Of a stretch of 64,000 bases of DNA, positions 12,266 to 57,910 are shown one piece after another. The DNA lies in the NCBI GenBank assembly GCA_028564705.1, contig JAPXFQ010000787.1, positions 3,782,001 to 3,846,000 of the forward strand, written 5' to 3'. Position numbers and translations under genes: made by a program. Origin of the DNA: Apricaphanius iberus. Taxonomy: Eukaryota > Chordata > Actinopteri > Cyprinodontiformes > Aphaniidae. How positions within the stretch are numbered: the first letter of the stretch is position 1; every line of letters begins with the position of its first letter. Below the pieces are notes generated by a model. That model was not told where the DNA came from, made no database searches, and saw only the letters and a program-made list of their open reading frames with translations.

Positions 12266-12913
12266 TTAATATTTTATTGTAGATTTAGAAACCCGATAGC
12301 AGGTTACATTTTGCTATAGCTTTTATTAAAATATGAACAACATAACACTGAACAGAGAAGAGTTTGAATCTCATAGAGAACCTAAATGTCTCATAGCTGG
12401 CTCTCCTCTCTTTCTGTTGTACAAGAAAAAATATTTTCAAGATTGATACACTGGATTTCCTTCGGGAACCTTCTTAATTAAGTTCCACTTAGGTAACACA
12501 TTTATTTACAAGCAATCAAAATCAGTGATCTGATACGTTAGGGGGCTTTTAGATGTCAGTTAATAAACCAAAGTACATTTCTATGAAGTAAATGTTTTTG
12601 TCACAATGAAGCCACACCTTAGTTTAAAAAATGTCACAATTTTTTGTCAAATGCATACGTTTAATTTCTTAAACCCATTTAATAATTCATTTTATTTTTT
12701 ATTTTAAATTAAATGTTAAACTAAGTTTAAAAGTTTAAAGGAATTAACTCATTTCCATCAACTATTTTAGTAGGATATCTTAATAGCTAACACTTTCCCA
12801 GAGTTCAATGCAGTGTGATGTCTGTGACAAGTATTAATTAATAAATATCCAATCTTCATAAAATTTGCTTCATCAATATGATTATTATTGATACATTTTG
12901 TTTTCTTTTTGCA

Positions 12914-13650
12914 GAGACCTTGATCAGACATGCCAAGTCTGTGTGAGTGTGGAGGAGGAGCTGGGTTTAATCTGTGGAAAGGTAACATTTTAACATAATT
13001 CATGAAGAAGTGAAGGTTTTTCCACCTGTTCCATGTTTATACGTTTATTTTGTGTTCTTTCTTAGATTTCCTGAACTTTTTCAGTTTCACAGACACAATG
13101 AGAACGGCCATCTTAGTGAGGAGTTCCTGGCGGACCAACTCATAGAGCCTCCCCTTGCTTTAAGACCCAACCACTTTTGACCTTGAAGCTTTATGGTGAG
13201 AACTTTAATCAATGAATAACAGAGTAAGGTACGTTTTCTACACACACACTGAATCCATCAGCTTCATCAAACTATGACATATGTAGGAGGATAATTACAT
13301 CTTCTTGGTCCGTTGTTTTCAAAGTTGATGCGTTTGCTGTGGTTTTGAAGCTCTAGTTCTTCCACACTCAAATGCAGCAGAAATAGTTTTCCCCATGCTT
13401 GGAGTAAATAAGACTAAAACAAGGAATGCTTTGGACCTGGATGAAATGCTGTCATCTATCATGAAAGTAGAAATGGCAGACATTGAGCCATGGTGCTTCC
13501 AATGGGCGGAGCCTGGGTCTGTCATCAAGGCATCCCAAGTGTTTTAATAAGCAAAGTAAAATGCACTGAAAAACGTGTTGTTAAAGGGCCCATTTGGCTC
13601 TAACAAAAGTGTATTTTTCATTGACTATTTGAAATAAAAGTATTTTCTGT
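12914..13650 (+). other. Exon-like blocks with splice-like borders and a poly(A)-like signal (possible non-coding transcript)
   Basis: A T-rich tract and TTTGCAG precede a block ending GGAAAG before GTAACA (about 12915-12981). TTTCTTAG precedes a second block ending TTTATG before GTGAG (about 13066-13196). TTTTCAAAG precedes a third block that runs to GAAATAAAAG near 13635. Joining the first two blocks gives an early stop in the frame that was open in block one, so protein coding is not supported. It could be a non-coding RNA, a decayed gene or a coincidence. Confidence 0.2.
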
Positions 13651-13919
13651 ATTTCACAACATTTGTGCTTTGTTTGACCAACCTGTTATCATTTCTATTA
13701 GTTATTTATAGTAAAGAGGAAGTCAAATTAGACACTTTTATTGATACTGGGGGAGCAGAATTATGTTGACGGGCTGCTGTGGCCAAAACGTAGAAAATCC
13801 GTTGATCCTTGAACCATGACGATCTCACTCTGAAATTTTCATTGAACTTGAGAGCTCCATATTATGCAAGTTTACTTGTTGATGGGTCTTTCAAACCCAT
13901 TTAGCTTGTTTGTTTGGTG

Positions 13920-14120
13920 GTAGCTAAATATTTGATTTGTAAACTAAATGTTAAAAAAAAACAGCATAAATAAAAGCTAAATCTTTAATTTGTAAACCAA
14001 ATATTTAGTTTGAAACTTTGACATTTAAAGAGGAAAAAAGATAATGGACTCAAAATGACAAGCGAACATCTATTTATTCATTTTATGACAGGCTAAATAA
14101 CTCAACTTTTTGCTGTTAAC
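13920..14120. repeat. Dispersed repeat family A, copy 3
   Basis: Contains AACCAAATATTTAGTTT, a GACATTTAAAG block and TTTTATGACAGGCTAAATAACTCAA, matching copies 1 and 2 in order. Confidence 0.5.
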
Positions 14121-17100
14121 TTTTGAATGTGACTTTACAAACTGCACCGCACAAAGTCCTGCCCACTCGTTTATGTTTCATTCCTTTTACCATTATACGT
14201 AATGAAAATATTAGCTACAGATAAAATGTTGCAGACTTGCCACCAGCTTTGCTTTTGTACTTGAAAAGTTCAGCTTTAGCCTCTGCTCCCTTCATTGTCT
14301 CCACATTATGGTTAGAGTTAGATGGGGGACAAGCTGCCCACATAAGCTATCAACTTTAACCTACAGAGGGAATAAGGAGCAATAGAAAATGATTTCCTAT
14401 ACCACATTCCAGAAGCCTTTAAGTCTTTACCATCATCACCTCACATCTGTAGCTGAAGATGCCATCTGTTCATTTCAAAATCTGATGGCAGTAGGAGACT
14501 TTCCAGTGAAGCGCAGGTTGTTTTATTTGCTGCTTTAAAGTGCAAAGCCACTCTTAAACTAGAAATCGAAAAAATACATTATGAACAGTTTCTAAAATAA
14601 AAAGTTATATGTACATATTTTTGCTTTTAAAGTCTTTTTAGAGTTTTTGTGAGAATGCCAGACCAGAAGTATTGAGGGAGAAGGGAGTCCTGTCAGCGCG
14701 ATCAATAGAAAGCTATGGATTTTAATCCTAACTTTGATACAGAATAAATGTTATACTGCTTTCCCCAGATAACACAGAGAGTCCAGGGGACAGAGCAGGG
14801 GAACCATTAAAGCCCAAATCAAACCAATGCTAGGCGACGCTAGCGCTATTAGCCTCTGTGCCGCAGGCTAGCTTTACTGTTTTATTTTACAACCCATATA
14901 TAATGTTGATTCTAATCTTTGATAGCATTCTTTTAACAAAGTTGGTTATTAACAGATGTTGGAGAACAAGATTTACAAAGCAGAGATTCTGTCTGCGTAG
15001 AGCTAAGCTGCTGATTGATCCGGTCGTTTCTCCCAGCCGGCTGCAGAACTTTTAGAAGCAGCATCTAACAGCTGTTGAGAGCCGAGTCACAGTTTTCATG
15101 TGACTCAGTAAATCGAATTATTAGATGAAGTACTTTCGACTCCCCGACGATAAATGGCAATATGCACCACTATGTGTTAGCCCTATAGCGGTTAGCTTCG
15201 AGCTGCACACAGGCAGTAAACAGAGGCTGGCGGGAGTGAAGCAGATGGAGTTAAAGCCGGATATTCACAATCAAAATCCACCGTCTCTTCGTCAGTCCAA
15301 ACATGCACTGATCTGCTGCTTACGTTTGTCTTAGCCGCCATAATCTTCTTATAATAATATTATGTTGTTGCTGAGTTGTATTTCTCTTCACTTCCAGAGG
15401 AGGTACGTGAGTACAGGCGGGGTTGGGGGGTTGGTTGCAGAGCAGTCCGATTCCCAATCGTATTATGTGGAAAACTTATTCGAGCTTCTGAAACTCCACT
15501 TCGGTTCGATTCAAGCCAGACTAAGGTATAAACATGCATTTCAAAAGTCTGGTTTGAGTCGGACTAAGGTAATAATTCGACTATATCTTGCAGCATGTCA
15601 AAGTACTGACACAACCACAGGATCTGATAACTAGAAACAAGAAGGCAGGACACAGTATGACTCTTCCCCGTTACATCACAGGTCAAGATTATGAAACTTT
15701 CCATTTTGCATAATGACATTTTAAATAATCTCAATAAACATTTCAAATGGTAATTTTTGTACAAAATTTTACATGCATATTAGAAACTTTAACCTGCAAC
15801 CTGCACTTTAAACATATCTACTGCTAGCTTTTGTCTGGTCATTTTTCTCATCGGCTACAGGTTTTCGTCTGTATATGGCAGGGACACGTGATGGGACCTG
15901 GTGGTCAATAGCAGCGTTTCTGTTGAATTATCGCTTTTATTATTCTGCGGAATTGAAAATAAATCCAGTACGTGATCCTGCCTTGTCATTTTCGTACTTT
16001 ACCACTCTTTGTGTACTATGTAGATATGTAAGTATGTGTGACATCCCCCTTATAACCAAATATTAAAAATCTACACGTCCATCTTTTGAAAATAATAGTA
16101 TGGATTGATGTTTATGTTAAATCCAAACAGAATAATTTTATTTGACTTGCTTTAGCTTGCAGAAATTAAACCTGCATATCATGTTTCATCCACAAGGGAG
16201 TGCTGCAGCACCCTCCACACCCCTAGTTCCCACGGCCTTCAGTCACAGCCATGTACTTCAGGTCCATGAGTCCCCTAGTGTGTGTGTGTGCGTGTGTCTG
16301 GGGGGTGAATGCTATTCTATGTTAATAAAAAAGTCGCCATCCACTTCTAACGTTGCAGACATTTTTGTCCATGCCTCCACTTTTTCATGTTTATCTTATA
16401 AGAACGATGACTAGTATCCTATAAACTGGGGGATTTTTCACTCCAAGTACTAACTTCTTGTCGTCCATTATGTAAACCAACAAAATAAACACACAGACCA
16501 ACTGACTCAAACTCTGGTTTCACAGGTATTTTTCGTGGTTAAGCAATTGTAAATCTACACGTATCTTTCATTGTGAAATTTGCCGTATGCTTTACACTGT
16601 TCTCGTGTTTGATTTCCTGTCTGGTACAATCTAATCTGCTTAGTTTTAGAACCATAGAGCGTAATAAATAGACCCATCGAGCAAATTTAGGAGAAAGCCG
16701 CAGCGTAACGCTTCTGGAAAAGCACCTGATTTGAGCCGTTTTCAGTGGAAACAGACCTGATGACTATAAAGGCGGCTATCAGCTGCGTATTACATTTTGC
16801 AGACTTTACACAGCGCTTACCCGTCCTGTGAAAAGCAGGCTTAAGGAGTGTTTCCACTGTCCAAACTTGCAAGGTATTCTTCCGGACCTTCACAGTATGT
16901 ATAATTTCCTTACAGCTACTAAATCGATTTGTGTAATTACCTTATTTTACTTATTTTCATTGGCAATTGATACAATTATTGAGATCCCCAGGAATAAGTA
17001 GGATAATTATTGAGTTATTTATTGACTTTAGCACATGAAATGCTAGCTGTCACTTACATTGTTCAGTGTCAGAGTTAGGATTTTTCTGACCATAAGGGGT

Positions 17101-17699
17101 TAATAAGGAGTGCTATATTTATAAATGGTCTAAAATGCTCACACACAATCATCAGTTTTGGTAAGGTAGAAAAATGTCCCCACCCACACCTTATTCAAAC
17201 ATTTTAATGTAATTTTGCAAGCATTTTTGTGTAGATAGACAAAATAAAAAGACAGACAGCATTTAAAGACATTTCAGCATTATATTATATTTTTAAAGCT
17301 ACAATAGTATCAGCTTAAAGTTTGTTTGTGGGTGAAAAAAAAACAGAACACGATCTTGTTTGGTCAAAGGACAAAAGTGAACGGGGAAGGCTCAAAAATC
17401 TAATAAACTGAACACACTGAATCTCTTGGAAAGATCCAAAATCCAGGGTTTCAAAAAATGACATTTTTCTGTGCTTACGGGTTAGGGATTTTATTATAAG
17501 AAAAACTACAGCTCTGATGAATATCACGACATATAAGATACAGAAAGACAGCTTTTTGTTCATCTATGTTGGCTACTTTAATTAGCACATTTTACAATGC
17601 TTCAAAATGTCACAATTTAGGGAAAACTACTAATTTGAAGGAATTGTAGGAAAGGAAACTTAACTGCAGCATTATTGATGATGAATGTAATCATGCTAG

Positions 17700-17841
17700 T
17701 GTGACAGTGTGGAGTTCCTGTCACTATGGCTCCGATTGATCATGCGCCCTGGCTGCTTGGCCACAGGGATATTCCTTTAGCTGAATGGTTAGCGCACATG
17801 ACTCATCAGGAAGTCGTGGAATCGAACCCCGCCCGGGCCCT
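17700..17841 (+). repeat. tRNA-like dispersed repeat, copy B
   Basis: Second copy of the repeat at 11503-11652. Both share the upstream block CCTGTCACTATGGCTCCGAT and TGGCTGCTTGGCCACA, then the tRNA-like part with TAGCTGAATGGTTAGCGC and GGAATCGAACCCC. Similarity stops just after GGGCCC in both. A tRNA-derived retroposon or a dispersed tRNA pseudogene cassette fits. Confidence 0.6.
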
Positions 17842-18386
17842 CATTGTTTTCCTTTGCACACTTGGAGAAACATTAAATTATTGACCTAAAAGAAGCAATT
17901 ATCCCACTTATACTTTGGCACAGTTACTAACTTCTTTCTGTCCATTCAAACAACACTCCGTTAATTTTGTTACATGGAATAACTGACCCAATTACTACTG
18001 ATAATCCTAAAACAAAGCTCAAAATGGATTCTAATTTTCTGTGCAAGAAAATGACTAAGTTAACTGGATAACAAAAAAATCAGCTCTAAGATAAAATAGA
18101 AAAAGGTTATATTCAACTATTTCTCCATTGATTATCTGATAAGACTGTTGCTCAATAAAACAAAACAGGATAAATCAGATATACGTACACACCGGTGAAT
18201 TACTATTTAGTTCATCAGCGTCACTAGTGTTTAGAGTTGAAACAGCACCCACCTATGACCTAATCATTGCACAAAGGACATATGATTGAAAGGACATGTG
18301 CACTTTAGGGAGCAAATCAGATTTCAGGAGGGGCCAGTGACCCTGTGGTCCTGCCCCTAAAACTGCCACTGTCATTATTTATGCTA

Positions 18387-19763
18387 AAGCCCAGTTTATA
18401 CTTCTTCGTCAGCAAGTTGAACCAAGACGCAGACGTATTGACGGAGACGTTTTTGTTTATAGTACTCCATTTGTGGGTCAAAGCAATTTCCCACCGGGAC
18501 AGCAGGGGGATGCAGACTTTTTTTGGTGGGTCTGCCTACCAGTGGAGTGTTGTTTCCGTTTAACTAGAGTATATTTTCTCCATCTTGTGAACGCATGCCC
18601 ATTCAAGGAGTAATGAGTTTTGGTTGAGCTGGAAAGCTTTTTACTACAAACAGAATAGAATAATAAAATAGCTCATAGAATACTCTAAGAACGCATGGAA
18701 ACAAACGCAGCAGCCTGATTTTTTTTGCTTTCTACTAGGGCCGGGACTTTAACGCGTTAAGATTAATTAATTACACAAAAATAACACGTTACATTTTTTT
18801 TTAACGCATTTTAATCGCACCTATTTATGCACCGCGGCCTTCAAGCGCTGGTGCGCAGAGAAAGGCCCAGATCCCGTTTCATGTCCGCTAAGCCGCGTGC
18901 TGCCGTTCGTCCAGCAGCTGATGGACAGAAATTTAGCTTTCACTTTTCACTTTCTTCCTGTCATGAAGGTTTTGGTGACGGATCAGTCTCATCTACTGTC
19001 ACTGGATGCGCTTTCGTGTTACGTGGCACACACAGCTGCACTGGCGCTGCTTCCAGCTATTTCCTCTGGACTCGATCCTCCAGAGAATCTCAGAACTCAT
19101 TCCACAAGAGGGATTTCATCCTCCACAGCTCTGCAAGGAGGGATGATGGTGGTGCGCTGCAGCTTCCTTCCTGGTCATCACCGTGTGAATTTATCTATTT
19201 CTGAGAGACATTTCCGCTTTCTCCATTATTCTCTTATCGGTGTTCTGACAGAATGATGGTTTTTATTTTTTATAATAAGTTAAACTTATGTATTCATTCA
19301 TTATTCACAGTAAAAATCCATGTGAAGAAAATTCTCACTTTTCTCAGGTCAAATATTTATGGGCGATTAAAATGCGATTAATTTCGATTAATTAATTACA
19401 AAGCCTGTAATTAATTAGATTAAAAATTTTAATCGAGTCCCGGCCATACTTTTTATACCTCCTGGTGTTCAAAATCGCCCAAAATACCATATTAGATAAA
19501 CTGGCCTTTCAATATAAAGCATATAGTGCCTAAACGCTTCATTGACTGATTACAGCGACTATAGGGCACCGCTCTGGTGAAATGATTGCTGGCTGTTGTT
19601 GAGCTGACCAATCGCAGGCATAGGCTCTCTGTTGACGGAGACTGTTAGAAAATGGGGCTCTACACTGTCCATCGTTGCGTAGGTGACGGAGAGACCTTGC
19701 GTTGACGGATTATGGTGTTGCGTCCATCCGCTTCAACGTAGACAGAGAAGTATAAAGAAGGTT
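18387..19763. mobile_element. TA-flanked non-autonomous DNA transposon, interrupted by a second element
   Basis: The left end reads AAGCCCAGTTTATACTTCT and the right end is its diverged reverse complement (GAAGTATAAAGAAGGTT). Each side is flanked by TA (18385-18386 and 19764-19765). The interior near both ends carries ACGGAGAC and GACGCA/TGCGTC motifs. The termini resemble those of the element at 50169-50733. About 710 bp of unrelated sequence (18737-19446) sits inside it. Confidence 0.55.
18737..19446. mobile_element. Nested MITE with GGCCGGGACT / AGTCCCGGCC ends
   Basis: The ends GGGCCGGGACTTTAACG and CGAGTCCCGGCC are inverted, and each is followed inward by TTAATTAATTAC-rich arms with AATGCGATTAA motifs. 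This matches a very common teleost element type. The middle has overlapping small reading frames with no recognisable domain. No clean target duplication is visible. Confidence 0.6.
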
Positions 19764-20280
19764 TAGGTTAACGCAAACAGACTGCTACCACATTAAAAGA
19801 ATGACTGGGCTGGTTACAAAATGCTTTTTCTCATCCAAGTCTGGGGAATATGGCAGTAGACTAAATTTCACTCGGGCGTGGAAAATTCTTTTAACGGATC
19901 AAATGGGGACGCAATGGCTGAACGGACGGAGCCGGGGTGTTTTCCCTGTCGGCTTTTCCCCTTCCAGGAATTTGCCGCAACCAATCTAGTGGAAACGCGC
20001 CTGTTGTGTTATCTGGAGCTTAGTGGAACAACATGAGCAACAGTTTCATCTGTCCTGTTCAGCGGTCAATACTGCCAGCGTTGATGAATGTATGGTGGCC
20101 ACAGGTTGAATGCCTCTTTGTCATCCCCGTTTCCCCCATGCCTCCCTAATAACCCGTTAAACAGTCTAACTCCCTGTAGAGATGGCGCTCACAACAACAC
20201 ACCGGCCCGCTGGACTGTTTTTCTTAATTGGGTCAAAAGCGATGTGACTGCAGCTGGAGATGCCACAGATATAAGTCATT

Positions 20281-20310
20281 ACTGCCCCCCCACCCCACCC
20301 CCCACCCCCC
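20281..20310. repeat. C-rich low-complexity tract
   Basis: A CCCCCCCACCCC-type run just beyond the likely 3' end of phex. It is G-rich on the transcribed (minus) strand. Confidence 0.8.
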
Positions 20311-20563
20311 ACTGGGTACTGTAAGCACAAACACTCTTCATCAGGTTAAAGACCAGGTTGTCATGGGAACGGCTGATATATAAATGATGTGATGTGTGGT
20401 GAAACAGCAAACCCAGGAGGAGGATAAAAGAATAAAAATCCATAGACGAGCTTTTGTTGTCCATCCATCAGCATCGTCTGTACACTCTATCACTTTCATC
20501 CCAGACTGCAGTTTAATCATCAGTAATGGCGAACATACAGGATGCATCATGGTGTCCCAGAGT

Positions 20564-20569
20564 TTTATT
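20564..20569 (-). terminator. phex: Candidate poly(A) signal of phex
   Basis: Minus-strand AATAAA about 1.28 kb below the stop codon. A second AATAAA lies at 21072-21077, which would give a shorter 3' UTR of about 770 bp. The choice between them cannot be made from sequence alone. Confidence 0.4.
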
Positions 20570-21843
20570 TGAACCAAAAACGTGAATAACCGGGAAAATA
20601 AAATGTAAAAGTTTGAACACGTTGCATAAGCTTACATTGTATAAACAGTTTTCACAGTAAATTACAGAAATATGACAGATAAAAAAATAAAAATAGAAAC
20701 ATCAGATGACAATGACGATGATAAATATATTATAACTTTTCTTAATCAAACTGATTGCACTGTACAGCCAAACCAAACTTTTTGGGGTTTTCTTGTAGAA
20801 CACAGAGGCGAGTCAAAAATGTTTGCAGTTTCTGTCATAAACATATAATTTCACGAATCAATTTAAATCTTTAAAATTATGTAAAAGACACATAAAATGA
20901 GCATATTTGTGTTTTCTTCCTATTTCAACCAAAGTCTTTTAAACACAATAACTGGGAGCATTTATCAGTACATATTTCCAACTCTCATAAACTTTCGGAA
21001 ACTGAAACCTCCAAGTCTATTATTTCTTAGCCTCTTGAAAATATATCTTAAACATCTTATTAGTTGTTTTTTTTATTAGAAAATAAACAACACAAAACCC
21101 AAACATTAATGTTCTTCCAAAAGCTTATCAGAGCGAGTCTGTCTAAATTAAGGGGCTGAATCCCCCGAAGGATCCCAGTCGTGCCAGAAACTCAGAGCTT
21201 GACACCACAAAGCTCAGAAACAATGTTAAAACCCAAAACCTGGACACCAAGGTACAAGTTGCAAAGCCCTGCACTGTCAAAAAAATGTATACCTGCTTTT
21301 AGACAGTGTTAAGTTTAAAAAAGATTCCAGCAAGTCTTTAATTGTTTCAGTGTTTGATTTTTCACATGAACAAACGCACATATTTAGGCTCAAACATGAA
21401 TGGATTTTGGTTTACAGTGTTTATAATCTTATACCATAAAGACTTCTTCCTACAGTTATAACAAGAATGTTTTTTTTTAAATTAGAATAAAAGTTAAAGA
21501 CACCGTATGTTCGCACATATATATATATATATAGACTATCTGATCAATATTAAGAAACTTTTAAGGTATAATTCTTAAATTGTGGTCCCTTAAAAGATGG
21601 CTTTATGTAGGAGTTTTGCATTAAAACAGAGAGAGAAAAAAATACTCCAAGCTGATAAAAACTGTCTTCACTATGTAAATATTTCCATTTTAACCTAAAA
21701 GCCTCTGATCCGATTTCTTTACTCAAACAAGTAACTCACTTTTTAGCTGTTCCCTCATTATCTAAACTATTTTGGCAAAACTGTCAGATATTACAGCTAT
21801 TTTCAGCTGACAGTGGCTCAGGGCTTTAGAATGAGGTCAGAGG
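20570..21843 (-). other. phex: Probable phex 3' UTR
   Basis: AT-rich sequence between the phex stop and the distal AATAAA. It has ATTTA-like motifs and a TA run at 21517-21532. Its extent depends on which poly(A) signal is used. Confidence 0.4.
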
Positions 21844-54100
<32,257 letters not shown>

Positions 54101-54903
54101 TGTTTAATACACCACACAGTTACAAAAAATAAAAATAAAAAAAAGAAAGAGATGCACTGAAAGGAAATAAATAAATACCCTAAAAAATATTTCAAATTAA
54201 ACTTTTTACAAGTTTTTGTACAGGAATTGTTTCTCAACAACTAGTAGCAGCTTCCTCCTTGCTCCAATCTGGTAGAAATGTGTGCAGCTTCCCTAACTTC
54301 CCTCTAATTGTTCCTCCTTCCATTCCCAAACACTCCCCCTCTCCCACAACACTCCTCCTCCCTTCCCTGCGGAGAATCCAGGGACCGGTCCTCCCTGGGA
54401 GATGAGCAGAGAAACCAGGCCCCTTATCTGGTCATGCGTCTGTAAGGCGGTCGCACCTATCAACGTGTGTTCGACGTGTCTAATCTCATGTACAGAACGT
54501 TTATCAGATCAGAGAATAACTGGACCAGAACAGGATACGAGACACGTGTTTGCCGGAAGCCTGATTGCAGGCACGTTAATGTGATGGGAAGGTCACGGAC
54601 GTCACTGTTGAAGGCCTAGGAGGGACCAAATCACTGTGGTCAGATCTCTTTCTGCACATGCTCATTAAGGTTCGGGGTGTCAGACACAGAGTCCTGATAT
54701 AGGCGTCACTTCCTCTTCTATAAAAAAAACAACAACCATTCATCAAGCAGAAGCTCTGACCACCACAGTATTGTTCTCCATTTGGACTGACAATCACTTC
54801 TGTCCTGTTTATATCTCGTTGTGTGAAACCTTCCAGACAGACAGGATCGTCGCTGCTCGCCTTCCAGGCTCTAAATCCTAAAGGCACTAAAAATAGATCC
54901 TAG

Positions 54904-54934
54904 GATGGATGGATGGATGGATGGATGAATGGAC
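54904..54934. repeat. (GGAT)n microsatellite
   Basis: About seven GGAT units, slightly degenerate. Confidence 0.9.
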
Positions 54935-56588
54935 GGTAGAAAGGTTTTAGATATGGTAGCTGCAAAAAGGAAGGAAAGAAACATGGAAAAAAGGGAAGAT
55001 GGAAAACAATTAGGGAGAGAAGGAAGGAAGTAAAAAACATTTAGATCATTTAAGTTAAATAAATCCTAAAATACAAATATTCTTCCTTCCTCCTCTATTT
55101 ATTTAATTCATATTTTTTGCCAGACTTTGAGGAACCACGTCTGTGCAGTTTGACTAAGAGCTATTCTTACTGAATTTGCCAAATGTCCTGAATAACACAA
55201 ACTTCTCCATAATCTTCCTACTGATTTGATCACTGAGAAGTACCTATGCATTATTTTCTGTACTCTAGAGATAAACTCTAGATACAACTGACAGCTGCTG
55301 AAGACCAGACCGGGCTGATTAGTTTGAATCTGAATGAGACCGTTGGGGGTGTACCTTCTTTTCACAGTGTGTGTAAATCAGGGAATGTATTGCAACCAAA
55401 CCAAAAGAAGCAGCCGAGAACTGCATAATCCTGACCCCAATTCCCGTGTCTGTTTAAACATCGCTCCAGAAACGCTCGTATGGGCTCACGCCCGTCTCTT
55501 TTCACACACAGGCGGGGAAGAAGAAACAAAGCAGGTCAGCTTTCTAAGGATCTAGACGCAGACAAACTCAAGACACAAACTCCTGGAAGGCGCTCCTCTC
55601 CCTTAAACGCTGAGCCTATCATTGCCCAGTAATGACGCCAACCAGCGTGCCGAACCTGCTGACGGCAGGGTCTGCAGTTCCTTTGTAAACACACCTCTGT
55701 TGCTGAGGTGAAGGCCACACAGTATTTACATGTCTGAGGAGGGATGGGGGGGGAGGGGGAACACCCTCCCTAATTACCATGTGTAGTATCTACAGCCCGC
55801 TCACGCAGGAAGTGTAATCACAGCCAAACTTCTTCGCAACGGCGGACAGGCTCTGCGGTTTGGAGAGTTTCTAAAAGTGTAGCCCGTCTGCTTGGAGGGC
55901 GCAGCATCTGAGGGAGACAATACGTTGGAGTAAAAAGCTGCTCTGCAATCTCAGGAGAATCACCAGGCTCCCAGTATGCGACGCCTTCCCTCTGACAAAC
56001 CACCGAAACCACAACCTTTACTTGGATTATTATAGTTTGCTATAGTTGTTTTTTTGTAGGGTGTACCAGAGCTGCTGTAATCTAATCCTACGTCTGTCCG
56101 TACAGTTTGGGTAAATGATGCGTGTAACGACCCAAGTGGTCTACACATGCAAGGAAAGTTAACCGACCGCGTCCATGATATATGTTTATGAGTAATAAAA
56201 CGGAACAACACATGAAATAAGCAATAAACAAGCCAGCCGACATCCATTAAATGCATCTGTATATTAACAGAGAACCTCATGCGAAGTCGTCCGTCAAGGC
56301 AAAAATCCCAAAACCTGATGATAAAAACCTCTGCAGCAATCCCAGGGTTTGATTACGCACAAGTGGGGGAACATTTCAGTACCATGCAGAGCAGGAGGAA
56401 GTTGTGAGACTAAGTGTTCAGGCCACAGCAGCAGAGACACCCCCATGTGGTGGCCAATACCACCCTGAACAAAATGCTGGCCATCCCACTGGCCACCTCA
56501 GCAAGAAAAAAAGACCAATTTTTGTGTATTAACATGGTGCAGCACATTTTTACATATTTGTATATGTGTTTAATGCATGTAATCTTAG

Positions 56589-57061
56589 CAGTGGCGGTCC
56601 TAGACCATTTGGTGCCCTAGGCGAGCTTGACTGATGGCACCCCTTGCCCACCAAAAAAGAAGTCATGTCCAAAGAACTGCACATTTATTTAAATATTGAT
56701 TGTATAACAATAACAATATAACATGTGCCCAAGAATAAAGCTGTTCAATAACAGATATACAAAAAATAAAAGTTTTAACTTGAACAGTAGTGCAACATGT
56801 GAGAAGAAAAAGTGCACACTGAAGAATCCAAACAAAAAAGAAATGAACAATAAAACAATGTGTGCAAAATGATATACCGTAAAATGGGATTCACATAAAT
56901 TCATTATATACACAAAATATTTACAGAAGCAATATTTATGTCAAAGTCTTGTTATAGATGGAGATGGCAAAAATTGTTGAAAAAAATACTTTTTTTTCCT
57001 CGCTGCATATTTGGCGCCCCTCACTAGTTTGCGCCCTAGGCAAGCGCCTGGACCACCAATG
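56589..57061. mobile_element. hAT-type MITE with perfect 8-bp target duplication
   Basis: 473 bp with ends CAGTGGCGGTCCTAGACC and (inverse) CATTGGTGGTCCAGGCGC, and inner GCCCTAGGC motifs on both sides. Flanked exactly by AATCTTAG at 56581-56588 and 57062-57069. There is no coding capacity. The perfect duplication suggests a fairly recent insertion. Confidence 0.88.
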
Positions 57062-57671
57062 AATCTTAGGTTACTATTTATGTTGTTTGCTTACATTGCT
57101 TCTAACCCGCAGAGCTGTTAAAAACACATTGGATATTAATGCCAGCAGAGAACCTGAAGACTTCATGCAGAAGGAGGCAAGGAGTTGAATCCAGGACCTT
57201 CTTGCTGAAAGGCAACTGTGTTACTGTACAGCACACTGTTACATCCAAAGTGTTTAATGCTGTAATCTGTTCCGAATATATTGTCCCAGTGTTATATCTG
57301 CTTGTCCAAAATGTCTTGTAGTAAATTTTTAACATGGGTTTTCTTAAAATTCACAGGGGCAACTGTGGCTAAATGCTTTTCTTCCCTATTGATGAACTAT
57401 GTACTAATTCCAGGTCTTTTTAAAGTTTCCCGAATGTGCTCCTTGACTCTTGGACAGCTCCTCTAAGATACTTAGATTTGTTGAATCACAAGTCTTGGAA
57501 GGAGCCCCTGATTGTGGTTGGTTCTCTGTGAAATCATGTTCCTTCCACATTAGGATCATTTCCCAAGCCGTGATCTCTGGAGCCAAACCAATCAGTGCTT
57601 GTGTTTTTTTTTTTTCTACAACAATACGATTATGAATGTTCTTAGTTGTCTAGTCTTTAAAACCAGATATT

Positions 57672-57910
57672 TTTCAATTCAATTTCAATTCAGTTTATTT
57701 ATATAGCGCCAATTCACAACAAATGTCATCTTGAGGCACTTTACAAGAAATGGCATTTCAATACAGTGATAAACATTCAAATCAGTTAAAAGTTTTCTAT
57801 GTAATGAATCCCAGCAGATTGTGTTGAGTCATTGACATGAGGTTGTGCCCGGAACATGCAGACTCCAACCACAGCAATCCCTCAAACTGAGCAAGCATGT
57901 GCAGTAGTTA
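57672..57910. repeat. Teleost TTTATTTATATAGCGCC repeat, copy 2
   Basis: Shares CAGTTTATTTATATAGCGCC, CATCTTGAGGCACTTTAC and CAAACTGAGCAAGCATG with the copy at 48730. Confidence 0.75.

Larger units (their letters stand above)
1691..20560. other. ptchd1-phex intergenic region
   Basis: No protein-coding gene is recognisable. Besides the listed repeats there are short TA runs (9048-9066), a TG run (3879-3890), GCTAGC-rich unique-looking DNA (14820-15330) and long AT-rich stretches without visible structure. The many short frames here lack family motifs, codon bias or conserved neighbours. Confidence 0.6.

Noticed and set aside
18827..19256. Two overlapping plus-strand reading frames of 119-125 codons
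   Set aside because: They lie wholly inside the nested MITE, lack any domain and overlap each other in different frames.
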